A stretch of DNA of 64,000 nucleotides from Thuidium tamariscinum (Eukaryota; Streptophyta; Bryopsida; Hypnales; Thuidiaceae): positions 11,278,053 through 11,342,052 of the forward strand of contig OX344750.2 of the NCBI GenBank assembly GCA_947034885.2, written 5' to 3'. The notes beneath the pieces were generated by a model, which was not told where the DNA came from, did no database searches, and saw only the letters and a program-made list of their open reading frames with translations. Position numbers and translations under genes: made by a program. Positions 21,935 through 35,366 of the stretch are shown here, piece after piece (position 1 is the stretch's first letter; each line of letters starts with the position of its first letter).

Positions 21935-22127
21935 AAAGATCCTTTGTATTCTACTAGGGTTAACTTGTCATTGTTCTTGAAGAAAAAATTTGTCTTTTGT
22001 CAATATTAGAACTAGTTATTCCAACAACAAATGTACTTGATTAAGTTGAAATAAAAAACAAAAAAGGAAAGTCCAAAGAGGCTAATATGAGGCTAGTTTT
22101 GGTTTTGGACTTGTTTGGACTATAAAA

Positions 22128-22533
22128 GTATCTCCATGCTAGACCCTTCAAACAGGGGTGCCGAGTGGGGTCTAGTGTAGGTTGCCAACTTACAAGGGTC
22201 CTTCATAATCTCACCTATCCATGCATACACTGCAAATGCACCCATTAAGCATGTCTCCTGAGGTAAGGGACCACTTTTATGAGATTATTAGGCGAGGTGG
22301 GGGGCCTCAGAGCTATGAATGGCTAAACATTTTTTTAGAATGTGTCATAATTGAACAATACAAGGGATAATAAGGCACACAAAAGACCCCCAATAATTCA
22401 ATGCCCTTCTTAATTTGGATTGTTTAATGGGTGATTTTTTGGCTTGGCGTGCCTAGCATGGGGTAGTGCCACAACCCTAACATGCCATAGTGACTTGTTT
22501 GTGGTCTTTACAGTACAAGCATGGGGATGCTCC
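22128..22533. mobile_element. MITE L4, diverged GAGCATCC family
   Basis: The left end is GTATCTCCATGCTAGACCC and the right end GCATGGGGATGCTCC. Interior words (TAACATGCC, TAGCATGGGGTAG) are shared with L5 next to it. The flanking TAA is eroded. Confidence 0.5.
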
Positions 22534-22609
22534 AAAGATTGCATGAAGATTTGAATTTAGGCTGTCAAATATTAGACATGGCAGTTTGCACCCTATGTCT
22601 AAATATTGC

Positions 22610-23072
22610 ATGAAAGCATTCCCATACTAAAACCCTCAAGCAAAAGCGCCAAGTGCCAATTAAGAAGGGGCTGATATGGGTTACTCACTTATCAAGGTTC
22701 TTCATTTTTTAAGTCCCCCATGTTTGCATTGCAATGCTAATCACCATGCACATCTCCCAAGGTATTTTAACAAGGGACCACCCATGTCAATCCAAGTGGA
22801 GGGCCTCAATAGGATTTAGCTTCAACAAGTGAAGGTGAGTAGGGCTCAAATGAGCTACTAATGGCAAGATATTCCCTTGAAATGTGCCATAAATGCATAG
22901 TAAAAGGGATGGTGAGGCACGCTCAAGTCCCCCCCAATCTTTTAGTGCCTTTCCTAATTTTTAACGTGGTTGGGATATGTTTTTGACTTGGCGTATTTAG
23001 CATGTAGTAATGCTACAACCCTAACATGTTACATTAACATGTATATGGCTTTTGAGAAGTAAGTATGGAAAT
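22610..23072. mobile_element. MITE L5, diverged GAGCATCC family
   Basis: The left end is AAGCATTCCCATACTAAAACC-like (22612 onward) and the right end is GTATGGAAATGCTC near 23063. The interior (ACCCTAACATG, CACCATGCACATCTCC) matches L4. Non-coding. Confidence 0.5.
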
Positions 23073-23160
23073 GCTCTTACTATGCCTAGTCAAAAACCAT
23101 TTGCCTCAAAACTTGAGCCTCAAATTAGATAGCTCTCAATGCACATTAATTTCAAGATTA

Positions 23161-23950
23161 GGGTCATTGCAAGAAACACTTGTCAATTTTTTTGCGTTTT
23201 GCAACAGTACTCATGACTTTTTCAGGAATACTATAAAATTAGAAAAATAATTAAAAAATAATTAAAAAATAATTAAAAAAATACAAATAATGTATACACC
23301 TCTAAAATGAAGGTTTTCACTGAAGGAAATTGATAGGAAAATTCTCTAAGTAGGAGAACTTGAAAAGTGCTAAATCTCAAGAAAATAGGTACTTTGATTC
23401 AAAAATTAGAGAAAAATAGTAAAAATAATAATTTTCAAAAAATAAAAAGAGACCATTTGCAACAACTTTATGGAGATGGTCATTCACCAAAAAACCCACC
23501 AAAAAACCTACCAAAATCATATTTTATATGTTTCAAAATACAAGTTGAAAAAAACTCATTTTGTAGACCTCCACACCACATAAAATTAACTATTTTTGAA
23601 AACCCTTTCGTGAAAAGATAGAATTCTACTAGAATACCATTTCATCCAAATTTCATCTCAAAATCATTAAAAAAAAGTATTCCATATTACTAAAAACTCC
23701 TAAACTACAAAGTGTGACATTCAATTGGGATCTATTTTTGGATAGTAAAATATTTTTGAAAATTATGAAAAAATTAAGGAAGGTGTATAATAGTTATGGG
23801 TACCTTCCCCATAAATCTTGAGTCATTTGGAGCCAAACACAAAAGTTATAGCCAAAAAACAGATCAACATGCAACGTGTGACACAAAATAATACAAGCCG
23901 ACCCATAAGAATTTTTTGCAATGACCCATAAGAATTCTTGCAATGACCCA
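23161..23950. mobile_element. Foldback family copy M4
   Basis: It starts GGGTCATTGCAAGAAACAC and ends TTCTTGCAATGACCC. The end is locally repeated: GCAATGACCCATAAGAATT occurs twice and partly a third time. The interior matches M7 (TTCTCTAAGTAGGAGAACTT). Just inside the left end is an AATTAAAAAAT triplet at about 23252-23280. Confidence 0.6.
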
Positions 23951-24605
23951 TAAGAATTTTGATTGATTATCACAGGTTCAAATATCATCCAAAGGCGGTC
24001 ATTGCTAGTCACTGTAGTAACATTTTTTTAAGTGTCATGAGCCCAAATGTATTGGCCTTTTTCTCCTTCAATTTGTGGCTTCCAACCTTAAAACTTTGCA
24101 TCGGGCTTTGCATGCAAGTTTAAGATGCATGAGCAACTATTTATTGAAAGTGAAACCCAAATTTGTAATTTGAGTTGCATGCAATGTCACTGCAAATCTC
24201 AAGAATTAAGAAAAGTTGCACTTTTTTTTTGCAAAATAGTTTGTGATTAAGCATTATGATGTTACGATGCTTTGCAAGATTCTTCAATGCAACAATGTTG
24301 TTGAATCATAATGAAAGCACTTTTATAAATCAATAGTGAACTTGACTACAGTAGGACTAATTTCTACCTAGGTCAATTTTTAAATTGTGAACTAGCCTTG
24401 AAAATATCTTAGTGATGCTATAAGGTTGGGGCGGTGAGGAATTAACAGAATTGAGTTTTAAAATTGAGTGAGCAAGAAGGTGCATAGAGCAGCTACTAGC
24501 TAGGAAGGCACACCAATTGAACTAGAGGCCAATTGAAGTTCCAAACTCAGAAAACCAAAATTCAACCCTCACTAAAGGTCAACTCAGTGATACAAATTTG
24601 CCATA
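23951..24605. other. AT-rich DNA, no gene seen
   Basis: No coding frame and no element ends were recognised here. Confidence 0.35.
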
Positions 24606-25065
24606 CGAGTGATTGCAAGAAACACTTGGACTATTTTCACTTCCACATTTTTAGTGACTATTTTTTGACTATAATTTTTGTATTCAAACTCCAAATGACT
24701 CTAAATTTATACTAAATTTATAGAAATATACTCATAAATATCATATATCTTATATATTTTTTGAAGATTTTTCAAAAATATTTAACTATTTTTAATCAGC
24801 TTCCAATGTTTTGTCACACTTTCCAATTTAGGTGTTTTTAGTACTATTTTGAACTTAATAAAACGAATTTTGAGGTGAAATTTAGAGAGGAAGGTTTCTT
24901 AATATACTTGTAGCTATTGACCAAAGGAATTTTAAAAATAGTTAATTTTATGTGGTGTAGAAGTCTACAAAGAAACCTTTGCATTGCTAACTTTTTGAAA
25001 TGTATGAAACACTATTTTGGTGTTTCTTTTGTTCAAATCTCATCACCAAAAATTCTTTTCAAATG
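24606..25065. mobile_element. Foldback family copy M5, left arm only
   Basis: It begins GTGATTGCAAGAAACACTTG and follows the left arm of M3 through AAACGAATTTTGAGGTGAAA and CAAATCTCATCACCAAAAA. The right arm is absent and the MITE N1 follows about 45 bases later. Confidence 0.6.
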
Positions 25066-25110
25066 AGAATAAAGTACAAAGACCATAAAGATGGAAATAA
25101 AGTACAAAAA

Positions 25111-25399
25111 CATTTGAGGAGATTTGAAGCCTTTGGAAGATTGTGAGTTCCCTTTTGACTATGGGAACGTAGAAACTACCATGGGAATGCAAAAATTACT
25201 GTGGAAACGCAGATCTGATGTGGTTGAGAGAGTGCCGCGTCATCAATTTTTTTGTGAGTTTTTTTTAGAATATTTTTTCACATTTCAGTACCAAAAATTT
25301 ATTTAGTAATTTTTGGTTGACAACAAACAACAGTTTCGGGAATAGTTTTGGGAATAATCTTGAAAGAAGCATTTAGAGGCCTCAAATCCCCCCTTATAC
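25111..25399. mobile_element. MITE N1 (GAGGCCTC-type ends)
   Basis: The left end is CATTTGAGGAGATTTGAAGC and the right end is GAGGCCTCAAATCCCCCC, near-inverted copies. The interior GGGAATGC and GTGGTTGAGA words recur in N2-N4. No clear target duplication. Confidence 0.55.
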
Positions 25400-26540
25400 G
25401 CCATTGAGGCAAGGTTTCCATATTGACAAACCTACAACATAGATAAGATTATAAAATTTAATTTAATTTAATTTTAAAGAATTTAGGACTATATTCAAAG
25501 AAATTAATTATAAACTTGACAATTGAACTTTGAGTGTCACTTATTTTAGTGTTAAAAGAAGAAAAAAGACAACCTCTTAATACAAGTGGGATGGTAGGAA
25601 GTAGAACAAACCATATAGGATACATAAATTATGATGAGTACAAATTTAAATTACTCAACCACTCAAAGTTAAATTAAAAAATTGTTCTATAGTAAATGTA
25701 GAATATCAAACTTCATTTTATCATGTTAAGATAGGCTTGTCTCTATCAAAATCACATTTTATAAAACAATGTGAATCGTCTCTTTTAATAATTCAAAAGT
25801 ATTCATTGTTTATGACTTCGTCTTTTTTGCACAAAATTTCAAGGATGAATAATCACACTTTTGTCTTCTATGCAGGAATTCTCTATCGTCCATTGAAAAT
25901 TTAGTGTTTACAACATCATTATAGGATTAAATATAGTAGAATCATTTTTTTTCTTAAAATTAACTAACAAAAAATAGGAAACCAAACCAAGTTTCATTCC
26001 CAAAAATTTGTTTGACTTTTTGAGTCTTAAATCAATAGTTTTAGAGAAATTTTAGAAAAGAAGTTTTAAAATTGTCCAATCCATCTCTGAAATTTGTCTA
26101 TAAACTTTGATTAGAGACTCAAAATGTCGAATGATTTTTTGGAGATGAAATTTGGTTTAATTTCTCACCTTTTCATAGTTCAAAGTTTTTTGAAAAATTA
26201 TTCTACTATGCCTAAATGAAGTTTAAATTCTACTTAAAGTATGTTTAACAAATTGCCAAATCAATATACAAAAATTTAATTTTAATTTTAAATCAACACA
26301 AATTAGTTCATCATATAATGATTATGGCCCTTTTGTCTTGTAGTGCATTTTCCATGATCAATTGAAGTTTCCTCCTTCAAATTCAATGGCACCTCAAGAT
26401 ATCTTTATTTTTAAAGACATATATCACTCATAAACATTCCAAGTGATTTGCATCACAACTTTTATAAAAGCTATAAATGTTATATATAAAAATTTCAAAT
26501 TTCAACTTCAAAGTCAAAATACTCCACCATCTATGATGCT
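25400..26540. other. AT-rich DNA with a dispersed repeat
   Basis: GCAAGGTTTCCATATTGACA near 25411 recurs as GCAAGGTTTCCATGTCAACA near 28079, and AAAATTATTCTACTATGC near 26195 recurs near 28340 and, reversed, near 29690. No gene was seen. Confidence 0.35.
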
Positions 26541-26544
26541 TTAA

Positions 26545-27440
26545 CTCCTAAAGGACTAACATGGTTTTGACAATGGAGGTTTTCAATCAATTCTATCACT
26601 TTGATATTTTTTTACACACAGAAGTAATTAAATTTTTTTTATTTTTCACCGTACAAAAGTAAAGATTATTATATCTAGTATGCATGGAATTAATTGTAGA
26701 ATATTATAACAATTTTATTGATCAACTTCATAGGCAAAAAATGCAGTTTTTGGAGAATTTTTTTTATAAAAAGATGAATAAAGATTTTTTAACCTCCTAG
26801 AAAAATTCATTTGGATTCCAAAGCAAATTTAGTATTTTTATATTAAAAATTTTGAAAAATAAAAAACTCACTCAAATTTGTACACATTTTTCAAACATGA
26901 AGTCTTGAAAGTCAAATCTAAGCAAATTGGATCCTACAAAATTCTTTAAAATTTATGTATGGATAAATTTTTGAAATTCAACAACTAATGTTATTATCAT
27001 ATTTTTTGGAACATCTCAAAAAAATTTGAAATCATTTTAATTATTTTGTATTGTTAATTATACTAGATTGAACCTTTTATTTTTAAAATTGTTAAAAACA
27101 AAAAATTGAATTTTTTTTTCAAAAGTTTCTTTTGTGTGGATTATAGAATAGAAACGTATAAGAAAATGGGTTTTTTTCCATCTCTACTATTCTTTTCATG
27201 AAAAAACATTATTTTTGCTCCCTTTTCCTACTAGACTAAATTCTCGACTACATTTCTTAAATGAATTTTTAACTACTTCTCACATTCAAAATGAGAAAAT
27301 CGAAAAATGCAAAAAGTATGTAAACGTTTTTTTCTATAAGTACTTGGTTTACAAAATATTGAGATTTGTTTCACCCTTCAAAGAAATTGCCATTGAAAAC
27401 TCTAAAGAGGACACATTCTGTCCTCTTAGTCCTTTAGGGA
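26545..27440. mobile_element. TTAA-flanked MITE, copy J
   Basis: It starts CTCCTAAAGGACTAA and ends TTAGTCCTTTAGGGA, so 14 of 15 terminal bases pair. TTAA lies at 26541-26544 and 27441-27444. The body of 896 bases differs from copies A-E. The open frame at 27215-27499 crosses the element end and is not a gene. Confidence 0.85.
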
Positions 27441-27444
27441 TTAA

Positions 27445-30252
27445 AGTTGAAATACAAAATTTTAGCAATAACTGTATTCTACCATCCTTCGAAACTTAAT
27501 CTCCTTCTTTGTAGGTTCAAATTAAGTATTCTATAATTTTTTAGGAAGACAAAAACTTTACATACAACCATGCCAATTTTCAAAACCACTCTTTTTCTAC
27601 AGAAACTATGATATATATTCAAAATTTCTATTCAAGAATTCAAAGGCAACTAACCACCTATTACTTTAAAAGGTATAAGTTTCACATAAATAGATTAAAT
27701 GATTCAAATAAATTTTAGATTTACAAAATCAAAATAAATCTTTCTAAAATTTCATGACTAATTTCACTGTACAACATGTACAATTACTCTTCAAACTTAT
27801 GGCAATTTCAAAAACTTTATAGTTCAAAACAATTATGAGGGAATATAGAAGGCCCCCTCTCCTTTATCACTACAAAATTCAACAATGTTTAAACCAACAT
27901 GAAAATGAACTAATAGATGTTGGTTAGGACAAATGATTAGGACATTTTTATTTGGACAATAATCAAGACATTTTTATTTGGACATTTTTATTTGATTTTT
28001 GTTCATGATTTGGTCAAATTCTTTTGTTTGAAAAATCTACATCATAGATTGCCATACATGCAAAAAATGTCACACATGCAAGGTTTCCATGTCAACAAAC
28101 TCATCACATGGATTATGGATGGATAGGATTGTAAAGTTAAATTTTGATTAAATTAAATTTACATTAAAATGAAAATGAAAATTTAATGAAAATGAAACTA
28201 AATTAAAGTTAAACTAAATTTTTTATATATTTTTAAACAACCTCTCTAAAATTTGTTCAAAACATTTGAGTGGATACTCTAAATTTCAAAAGGACATTTG
28301 AAAATGAAATTTAACTTTATTTCCCAGCTTTTAAAAAGAAAAATTATTCTACTATGCTAACCAATAGTGATATAAAACCATTGTGGAACCAATAATATGG
28401 TAGCTCAAAGTAAAACCCATATTTTATAAGCACAAGTTTTGCAAATGGACATAGCAGATCAAAGTAACCCCCATATTCCATAAGCACATACTTTCAATAA
28501 CTATTAATGTGTACATACATATACCATTTAATAAACAAAGTTTATATGAGGTGGCAACTCATTCAATTAGTTGGCTAAGAATTCATAAATTTCATTTATA
28601 AAGCATTATATTTTAATTGGAAAATAAATTTTTATTTAATGCTAATGGTAATTTCAGCCCTCAAAAAAAATTTAATAATATTAAAAGCTTGTACCCAGTT
28701 CAACCATTTAAATATCATTATTTAAATTGTCATTTAATAAATTTTACATTCCAAGTTAGTGAATTATATAGGAGAAATAGATAGTGGTATTTAATGAATT
28801 ACTAATAATATCAATGTATATGTTTTCAAAGCATGACTAGAATTCATCAAACCATCACATAATTTAATTAACTTGAGGTTAAATACAACTTGTAGGCATA
28901 AATGTTAAGTGTGACATCAAAGTAAAATAAGGCAAAATAAATTGTTAAATACATCCCATCTCCATTTACAAGTAACTATAATCTTATAAATATGTAATAG
29001 TGAGATAAGGTTACATCTATTTCACTACCAAGGCATATGAGTTCTTTTCAATAGTATTGAATTATTAAAATTCAACAACAAGATTTTGACTATATTACTA
29101 TTTTGTATTTTAAGTCTTAAAGAAATTTTTTTTTTGCATGTCAAGTATCATGTATTAAGAATAAAAAAAATAAAATTTGGTACATCCATGATAGGGCAAT
29201 ATCTTATCACTACATGGGAAATGGGCCCTAATCTACAAAATTTTTGAAAGAATAGTGTCTGATATTACAGCCACATGTTCAAAATGACAATTATAACTTG
29301 TGAAATTTTGCTTTTGTCAATGTAATCAATATTGCAATGTCTGTCAAATTCTTGTCAATTTCTTAGTCAATTTTGACAAATAAGGTTAATGTCCTCCTTG
29401 AAATCCAACAAATTTTTATACACAATTTTTATTTTAAATACAAAATGACATAATTGTCATTTACTAACTTTATAAGGATTTATACCTCATTGCAATTTTT
29501 AACCATTCACTATCAACACCTTAACATTATTTGTCTTCAAGGGATAGAAGCTCCCTCTATATATGTAGAGTGGTTGGAGGTTGGCCAACCCATATGGGAT
29601 ATATGAACTTTTGAAGTTGTAAGAGCTCATAGTTAACTTAAAAACCTGTAATTTTGTATTAAAATTAAGATTTTAAACCTCATTTAAGCATAGTAGAATG
29701 TATTTAAAAATAAAATTGAACTAAGACTAGTTAAGATATAAATTGGAGTTTCAAGTCCAAATTTTGTTTTGATATTTCAAGTTTCCGATCAAAAGTTATG
29801 AACAGATTTCAAGGAGGAAGTTTCAAAAAATATAACAAGAATAATTTCAAACACCTCTTTGAAATGTCATAACTTTTGATTGGAAGCTTGAAATGTCAAA
29901 AGAATTTTTGAATGCAAAACTTGGGTTTATTTTCTAACTAATTTTAGTTCAATTTTTTTTAAAACAGATTTTTCTAGGCTTAAATGAGGTTTGAAGTCCT
30001 ACTTTCAACACAGTTCCTATTTCTAACTTAACTCATTAATTAAAGTGTCCGAAACATGTACTCCTAATCTACAGTAGAGTTGACAGAATTCTGTCAAAAT
30101 TATTGTCAAATAGGATGCAGTTTCCCTCGTAGTGTATATATTTTCAAGTTTTTTTTTTGTTTAAATCATATAACACACATATTGAAAACAAATCTTGTTT
30201 TTTTGAAAACAGAAGTACTAGATTTTTCCTAAATTTTATGAGTTTTGTATAA
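27445..30252. other. AT-rich DNA, no gene seen
   Basis: It contains the dispersed repeat noted near 28079 and 29690, and TTATTTGGACA repeated near 27950-27990. Nothing with coding character was found. Confidence 0.35.
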
Positions 30253-31292
30253 GATGATTACAGGAAACACTTCACATTTTTGTCTCAAAAAAGAAGTTTT
30301 TGGCTATAAGATTGGCTACAATACGCGATACTACTAATACTATATGTCAACATTGCACTTATAAATTTAACCATTGGATCAAGGTGCTTGCAAATCTGAA
30401 CCATCTGTCAATACTATGTAGTATTGTAGACTACTACAAAGTCATTAGGAGGAATTGAAGGCCTCTATGATTGCGGGTTTCTACAGTCTGGGAATGCCAA
30501 AACTACCGCAGCAACCCTAAAATGCAGGATTTTAATGTGACTGAGACCATGCCAAGTCAACCAAATATATATTTTTTGGACCTTTTTTTATATTTCAGGA
30601 CCTCCAAAATATTATTATTATTATTATTATTTAATTTTTTGGGTAATTGTTAATTGATAGCAGCCAACAATTTCCTACACTGTTTTGGGAACAAACCCTG
30701 AAACGGCCCTATAGAGGCCTCCAATCCCTCTTAATGACTACAAAAGTCATTGGTAGCAGAAAATAGCATAAAAGAGATCTATCAACTCTTTCATTTTTAG
30801 CAATTCAAAAAATTTTCAAAAAGTTATTTTTAAGGAAAATCCATTTTTTTAGATAAGATTATATTTACATTGCAATAAAAAATTCCTTTAGGAAATTTTT
30901 TCTCTCTTCATAGCTTTGTACCTAGGAAGGTCACTTTGACCCCATGAGTGCAATAGACATGTTACTAATTTCATAAAAACTCATCATCGCCCCTTGTAAT
31001 GTTAGTAAACCTTCATCATGTTCAATTTGTGGCTTCAAATTTGGATTTTTGAGTCAAAAATAGGATAAAAACCTTCCAAAATGGCCAAAGTAGATACCCA
31101 ATCAGGGGTAGGTTAAAAACAGTAAAATAAAATTTTAAATTATGAAAAATTACTCAACATCTAAAACTTTTGAATGCACATTCATTCCAAATTTCAAGCC
31201 AAATGGATAATATATGCAAAAATTATGCACAAAAAACTACTTGTTGGAGGTTTTGGGGACAAAAAATAAAACATGTGTTTCTTGCAATCACC
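30253..31292. mobile_element. Foldback family copy M6, diverged
   Basis: The outer ends GATGATTACAGGAAACAC and GTGTTTCTTGCAATCACC pair. The interior is strongly diverged and interrupted by the MITE N2. Confidence 0.5.
30443..30736. mobile_element. MITE N2 with an imperfect 10-11 bp flanking duplication
   Basis: The ends CATTAGGAGGAATTGAAGGC and GCCTCCAATCCCTCTTAATG are inverted copies. ACTACAAAGT (left) and ACTACAAAAGT (right) flank it as an imperfect duplication, which points to a Mutator-like origin. It includes an (ATT)n run near 30608. It lies inside M6. Confidence 0.65.
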
Positions 31293-34200
31293 TTGTAACA
31301 CTCTCCTAAGTACTAGCATGTTTATTCTCATAAGAAACTCAAACTTTACTAGTATAGTGCAAAAATTCCTATAATATTGTAAAAAATAGTAAGAAAGGAA
31401 GGTCAAATTTTTGAAAAGAGTTTTGAAAACTACATGAGGTTGTAGGCCTCACTTGTGCCCATTCTAAAAACACCAACAAGCAAATGTTATGTTAGTGAGG
31501 TGCATCAAGTGTCTTAAGCCCACATACATGTGTTATTACCTTCACATGAAAATTAACAAAACTTAAAAAGTAAACTACAACAAATGCTTGCCCATAATTC
31601 TTTCGGTAAAACAAGTTAAACAAATTTGATCTATAGAAGCACATTATAATACAACCATGTATTCAACTTTTGTGTTGACAATAAGTCTCCCTAGTACTTC
31701 CCATATTTTTGCAAATGTGAGAGTAACACTCATACAACAACAAACCTTTTTATTAAACATGAGTGAGGGTAACAAAACCTCGTAAACTAAGTGCTAAAGC
31801 AAATCATTACTCTATAAAGTTTCAAGGATTATATTCACTCAGTAGTTACTTCCAAATTGAAAGTATGGATTGTTGCTTCATATTTTAAGTGCAATTTGCT
31901 TCATTCATTGTGATGTTAAATCCGGACCATTGTAGCCAAGTATGAAATTAAAGATGATTCTTGAATTAATACAGTCAATTAACAAACACTTAAAGTTATT
32001 GATTATTTTTGTACTAATATAATGATCTTACATTTGTACATTATAAGCTCACTGCACTTTGAAATTTGAAATCTTAAGGCATTTGCTACCTAAATTCAAA
32101 GCACGTAATTAATACGTCAGTGTGCTACAATCTTCTTAAAAATAGTTGAAATTACTAATAAAGTCACAAAATATAACAGGGTTTATTCAAGTTTGATAAA
32201 TAAACTTGCATTATGCATTCTTAAACCATTTTTGTTATTAAATTATAATGTTGAGATATAAAATTTAGGAAATGTAAAAAAAAAAATTCAAAATTTTAAA
32301 AATGATTATTATTATTGAGGTGGCACCTTCTCGACCACGTAGAATTCTTGTAATTTTGCATTCTTGTGGTAGTTTTTGCTTTACCAGACTGCGGGAACTT
32401 GTAGTCTTCTAAAAGTAACAAAATTCCTTTAATGTATATGCCTTTCACTTTTTTCATTTGTTAAAGTTAATATGCAATGAGTAGTTGTTGTTTATTCTTA
32501 AAATGAATCTTTTTTTAATAAACATCATTCAATCTTCATAAAACTTTGCAATACATTACAAAAATCTTTATAATTAAGGGTATCCCCTAAATAATTGAAT
32601 TTAATATTCATGGCTTTTTTGAAATTTTTCAATAAGAGCATCACATGCTTATTTTAGTTAAAAATGTTCATCTTAAGAATTCAAAAAACAAAGGCCTTTA
32701 TACTATCATCCCAAGCATTTTATCTTGAAGAAGATTCATCAACTTTACTATTTGAATTCAAGTGTATTTTACTTTATTTTTTAATACTAATACTTTTAAC
32801 TACTAATTTCTTTTCAAAATCTTTTTTTTTTTTAATGTTTTTTAGAATGTTCAATATTTTTTATTATATACATCACTCTTTGGAGTTGTACATACCTTTG
32901 AAGTAATTTCACAATGACATCTTTCTATTTGCATATGTGTGTTAACTATTTAAAAGTAAAAATCATCAATGAGCCTCATTTTTTTGGTATAGTCTTTAAA
33001 AAATTTAAGTTTTATTTTTATTTTTTGAATATGAGTAGACAATATCTGAAGGGATTTTTAGAATTCAAAAATGAAAAAACTTCAATTAATGTTTACATTT
33101 GAAATTTCATAGTTGTAATTATCATATGAGTTACTTCTACTACAAAATTTGCACCGCTGGATACAAGCATGCTTGAGGTACCCTATAAATGATGTCACAC
33201 AATCAAATTCATTAAAATTCATTTTTTTAATACAAATTAAAATACAATTCTTGTTGTAGAAATATAATTTTAATACAAATTTACTTACTTCAAATAGAAT
33301 ATAATATAAAACCATCAAAAAAATTTACCATTAATAGATTAATGTTGTTAAATTGATTCCTGTAAGTCATTTCAAGACTCTATCACAATGTCCATTTTTC
33401 ATTTAAGAATCAAAAAGGAATCTCAAAACTTATTAGAAAGTGTATTCAAATCACTTTCTTGGTTTATGATATTTTGATAACCAATTGTAGTAATTTATAA
33501 TATGATATGAGATGTTTAACTATTTATGATTATTTTTCAAATCATCTTATATATTACAAGGAAGGGCTATATCTGAAAGGAATTCAAAATTGAATTTTTT
33601 TTTTAATATCATATTTGAAATATGAAAAGTAAGTTGTAAAGTATTAAATAGGTCAAATACCATAGTAAAATTCTTATATATATACGTTTGTATTCTATAT
33701 TGATATGAAATTAGCTGCTAAATCCGAATAAATATAAAAATTAAAAATTAAAAATTACATTTTTTTTAATTCTTGAAAATAATTTGACTATATATTTTAT
33801 AACAAAAACTAATCTCATTTTTATTTGTAAATTAGGCTAATTGCAATTATTTCATTTTTGATTCCTTGATTCCTGAGTAGGGTACCCAAGCATGCTTGTA
33901 CCCCACTATACGAGCTTCCTCATAAAAAAGTTGAGCTTACATGATTGTCAAAACAACCTCATGTAGAGTGGCAATAACATGATAATTTTCAATATCAAAT
34001 TGGTGTTTTAATTACAAATTGAATGTATCAACCATGAAATTGTTATTATGATATTTGAAGAATGGTTTAAGGATTTAAATGGTGTCACATTGTATATGCA
34101 TATACTGTGTACAAATTTATATTTGTTGTTGAAGTAGCAGGGTTTTTTGAGAGCCTAAACCTATATTAGACAACTATTTGGCATTAATTTGCTTATTTTT

Positions 34201-35015
34201 AAATTTAAAGACATTTTGAAATTTAAGTTTGTGTTTGAAGTTGTTTAAACAAAAGTTGAAGTTTCTTTAACCTTTTTTGAGGGTTTCTTAAAGGATTAAA
34301 AGTTCATGTAAAGAATAAAGATAGAATTATGGGGTAAGAAGAAGGTTAATGAATGAATTTAAGTTCACGTGGCATTTTGTAGACAAACTAATTTTTTAAT
34401 TTTAAGCTTATTTAGCATTCTAGTGGAAATGCAATCTAATTGTCAACATATTTTTACTACTTTGAGACAAATTGTATTAATTGTTAATGTACAATCAAAT
34501 AGGGACATAAAGTGATTAGATTGTAAACAATTTAAGTAGTCTTAGATATAAAAAAAAGGAAAATAGAATCATGTTTTTTCAATATGAATAGGTGTCACCT
34601 CCTAGGAGGATATAAGCTAGTTGTCTTCTCATTTGGAAGCTCTCAGTTGGAGCACTATTGGTTGAAGACGGGAGAATCTAGTGTTTTTGTGTGTGTTTGT
34701 CTTGTGTGTATTGTATTAATTGATGAATTAAAGTGTATAAAGTTGTAGGATGTAATTTGGCTACAAATTGTCTCATTAAATTAGATATTTAACTTCTAAA
34801 TCCCTAGTGAACAAACCTTTGTTACAATACTACAATAAAATTGACATTCCTATTGGGGTTGTTAATTTTTGCTTCGACACATTTTAAAAGATAAAATTCA
34901 CTTGTTTAGGTGTTTGGTTTGGAGGATGAGGTGGACGGTCTTCTTCCTTCTCCTCATGGTTAGCTTGCAAGAACTGCAATTTTAAAAAGTTAGTGCACAA
35001 TGTACAAAAAGAATT
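31293..35015. other. AT-rich DNA, no gene seen
   Basis: No coding frame stands out. A 12-base perfect palindrome CCTCCTAGGAGG (34598-34609) sits directly before TATAAG (34611), followed by a less AT-rich segment to about 34690 that may be a promoter or LTR remnant. Confidence 0.35.
34598..34616 (+). promoter_or_regulatory. Palindrome plus TATA, orphan
   Basis: CCTCCTAGGAGG followed by ATATAAGC. The sequence downstream (CTCTCAGTTGGAGCACTATT) is less AT-rich than its surroundings. No gene is attached. Confidence 0.25.
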
Positions 35016-35366
35016 CATAAGAGGATTTTTGGGCCCCCAGAAGACCGTTTCAGGGGTGTTCCTTGAAATTGTTCTCACTGCTGCAGACCAACCCCTTACT
35101 CGTTTGAATTTTTGAATTTTGAAAAAAAAAATTCAAAAAAAAAATTCAAAAAACTTTAGAATGTACTAAAGAGCAAAAAAATGATTTCAAAAATGATTTA
35201 AAAATAATTAATAATTAATTAAAATTGGTCAAAATTTAGTATTTTCTAACGTGGCAGTTGCTCGACCACATCAGCATCGCGTTCCCAACGTTCCCAGTGC
35301 ATTCCTAGTGCGTTCCCAGTGTTTGGGAACTCACAGTCTTGTACAGCAACTAAAAATCCTCTTATG
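35016..35366. mobile_element. MITE N3
   Basis: It begins CATAAGAGGATTTTTGG and ends CTAAAAATCCTCTTATG (inverted match). The interior GCGTTCCCAACGTTCCCAGT and CTCGACCACATCAGC match the N family in reverse orientation. An open frame on the minus strand inside it is not a gene. Confidence 0.6.
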
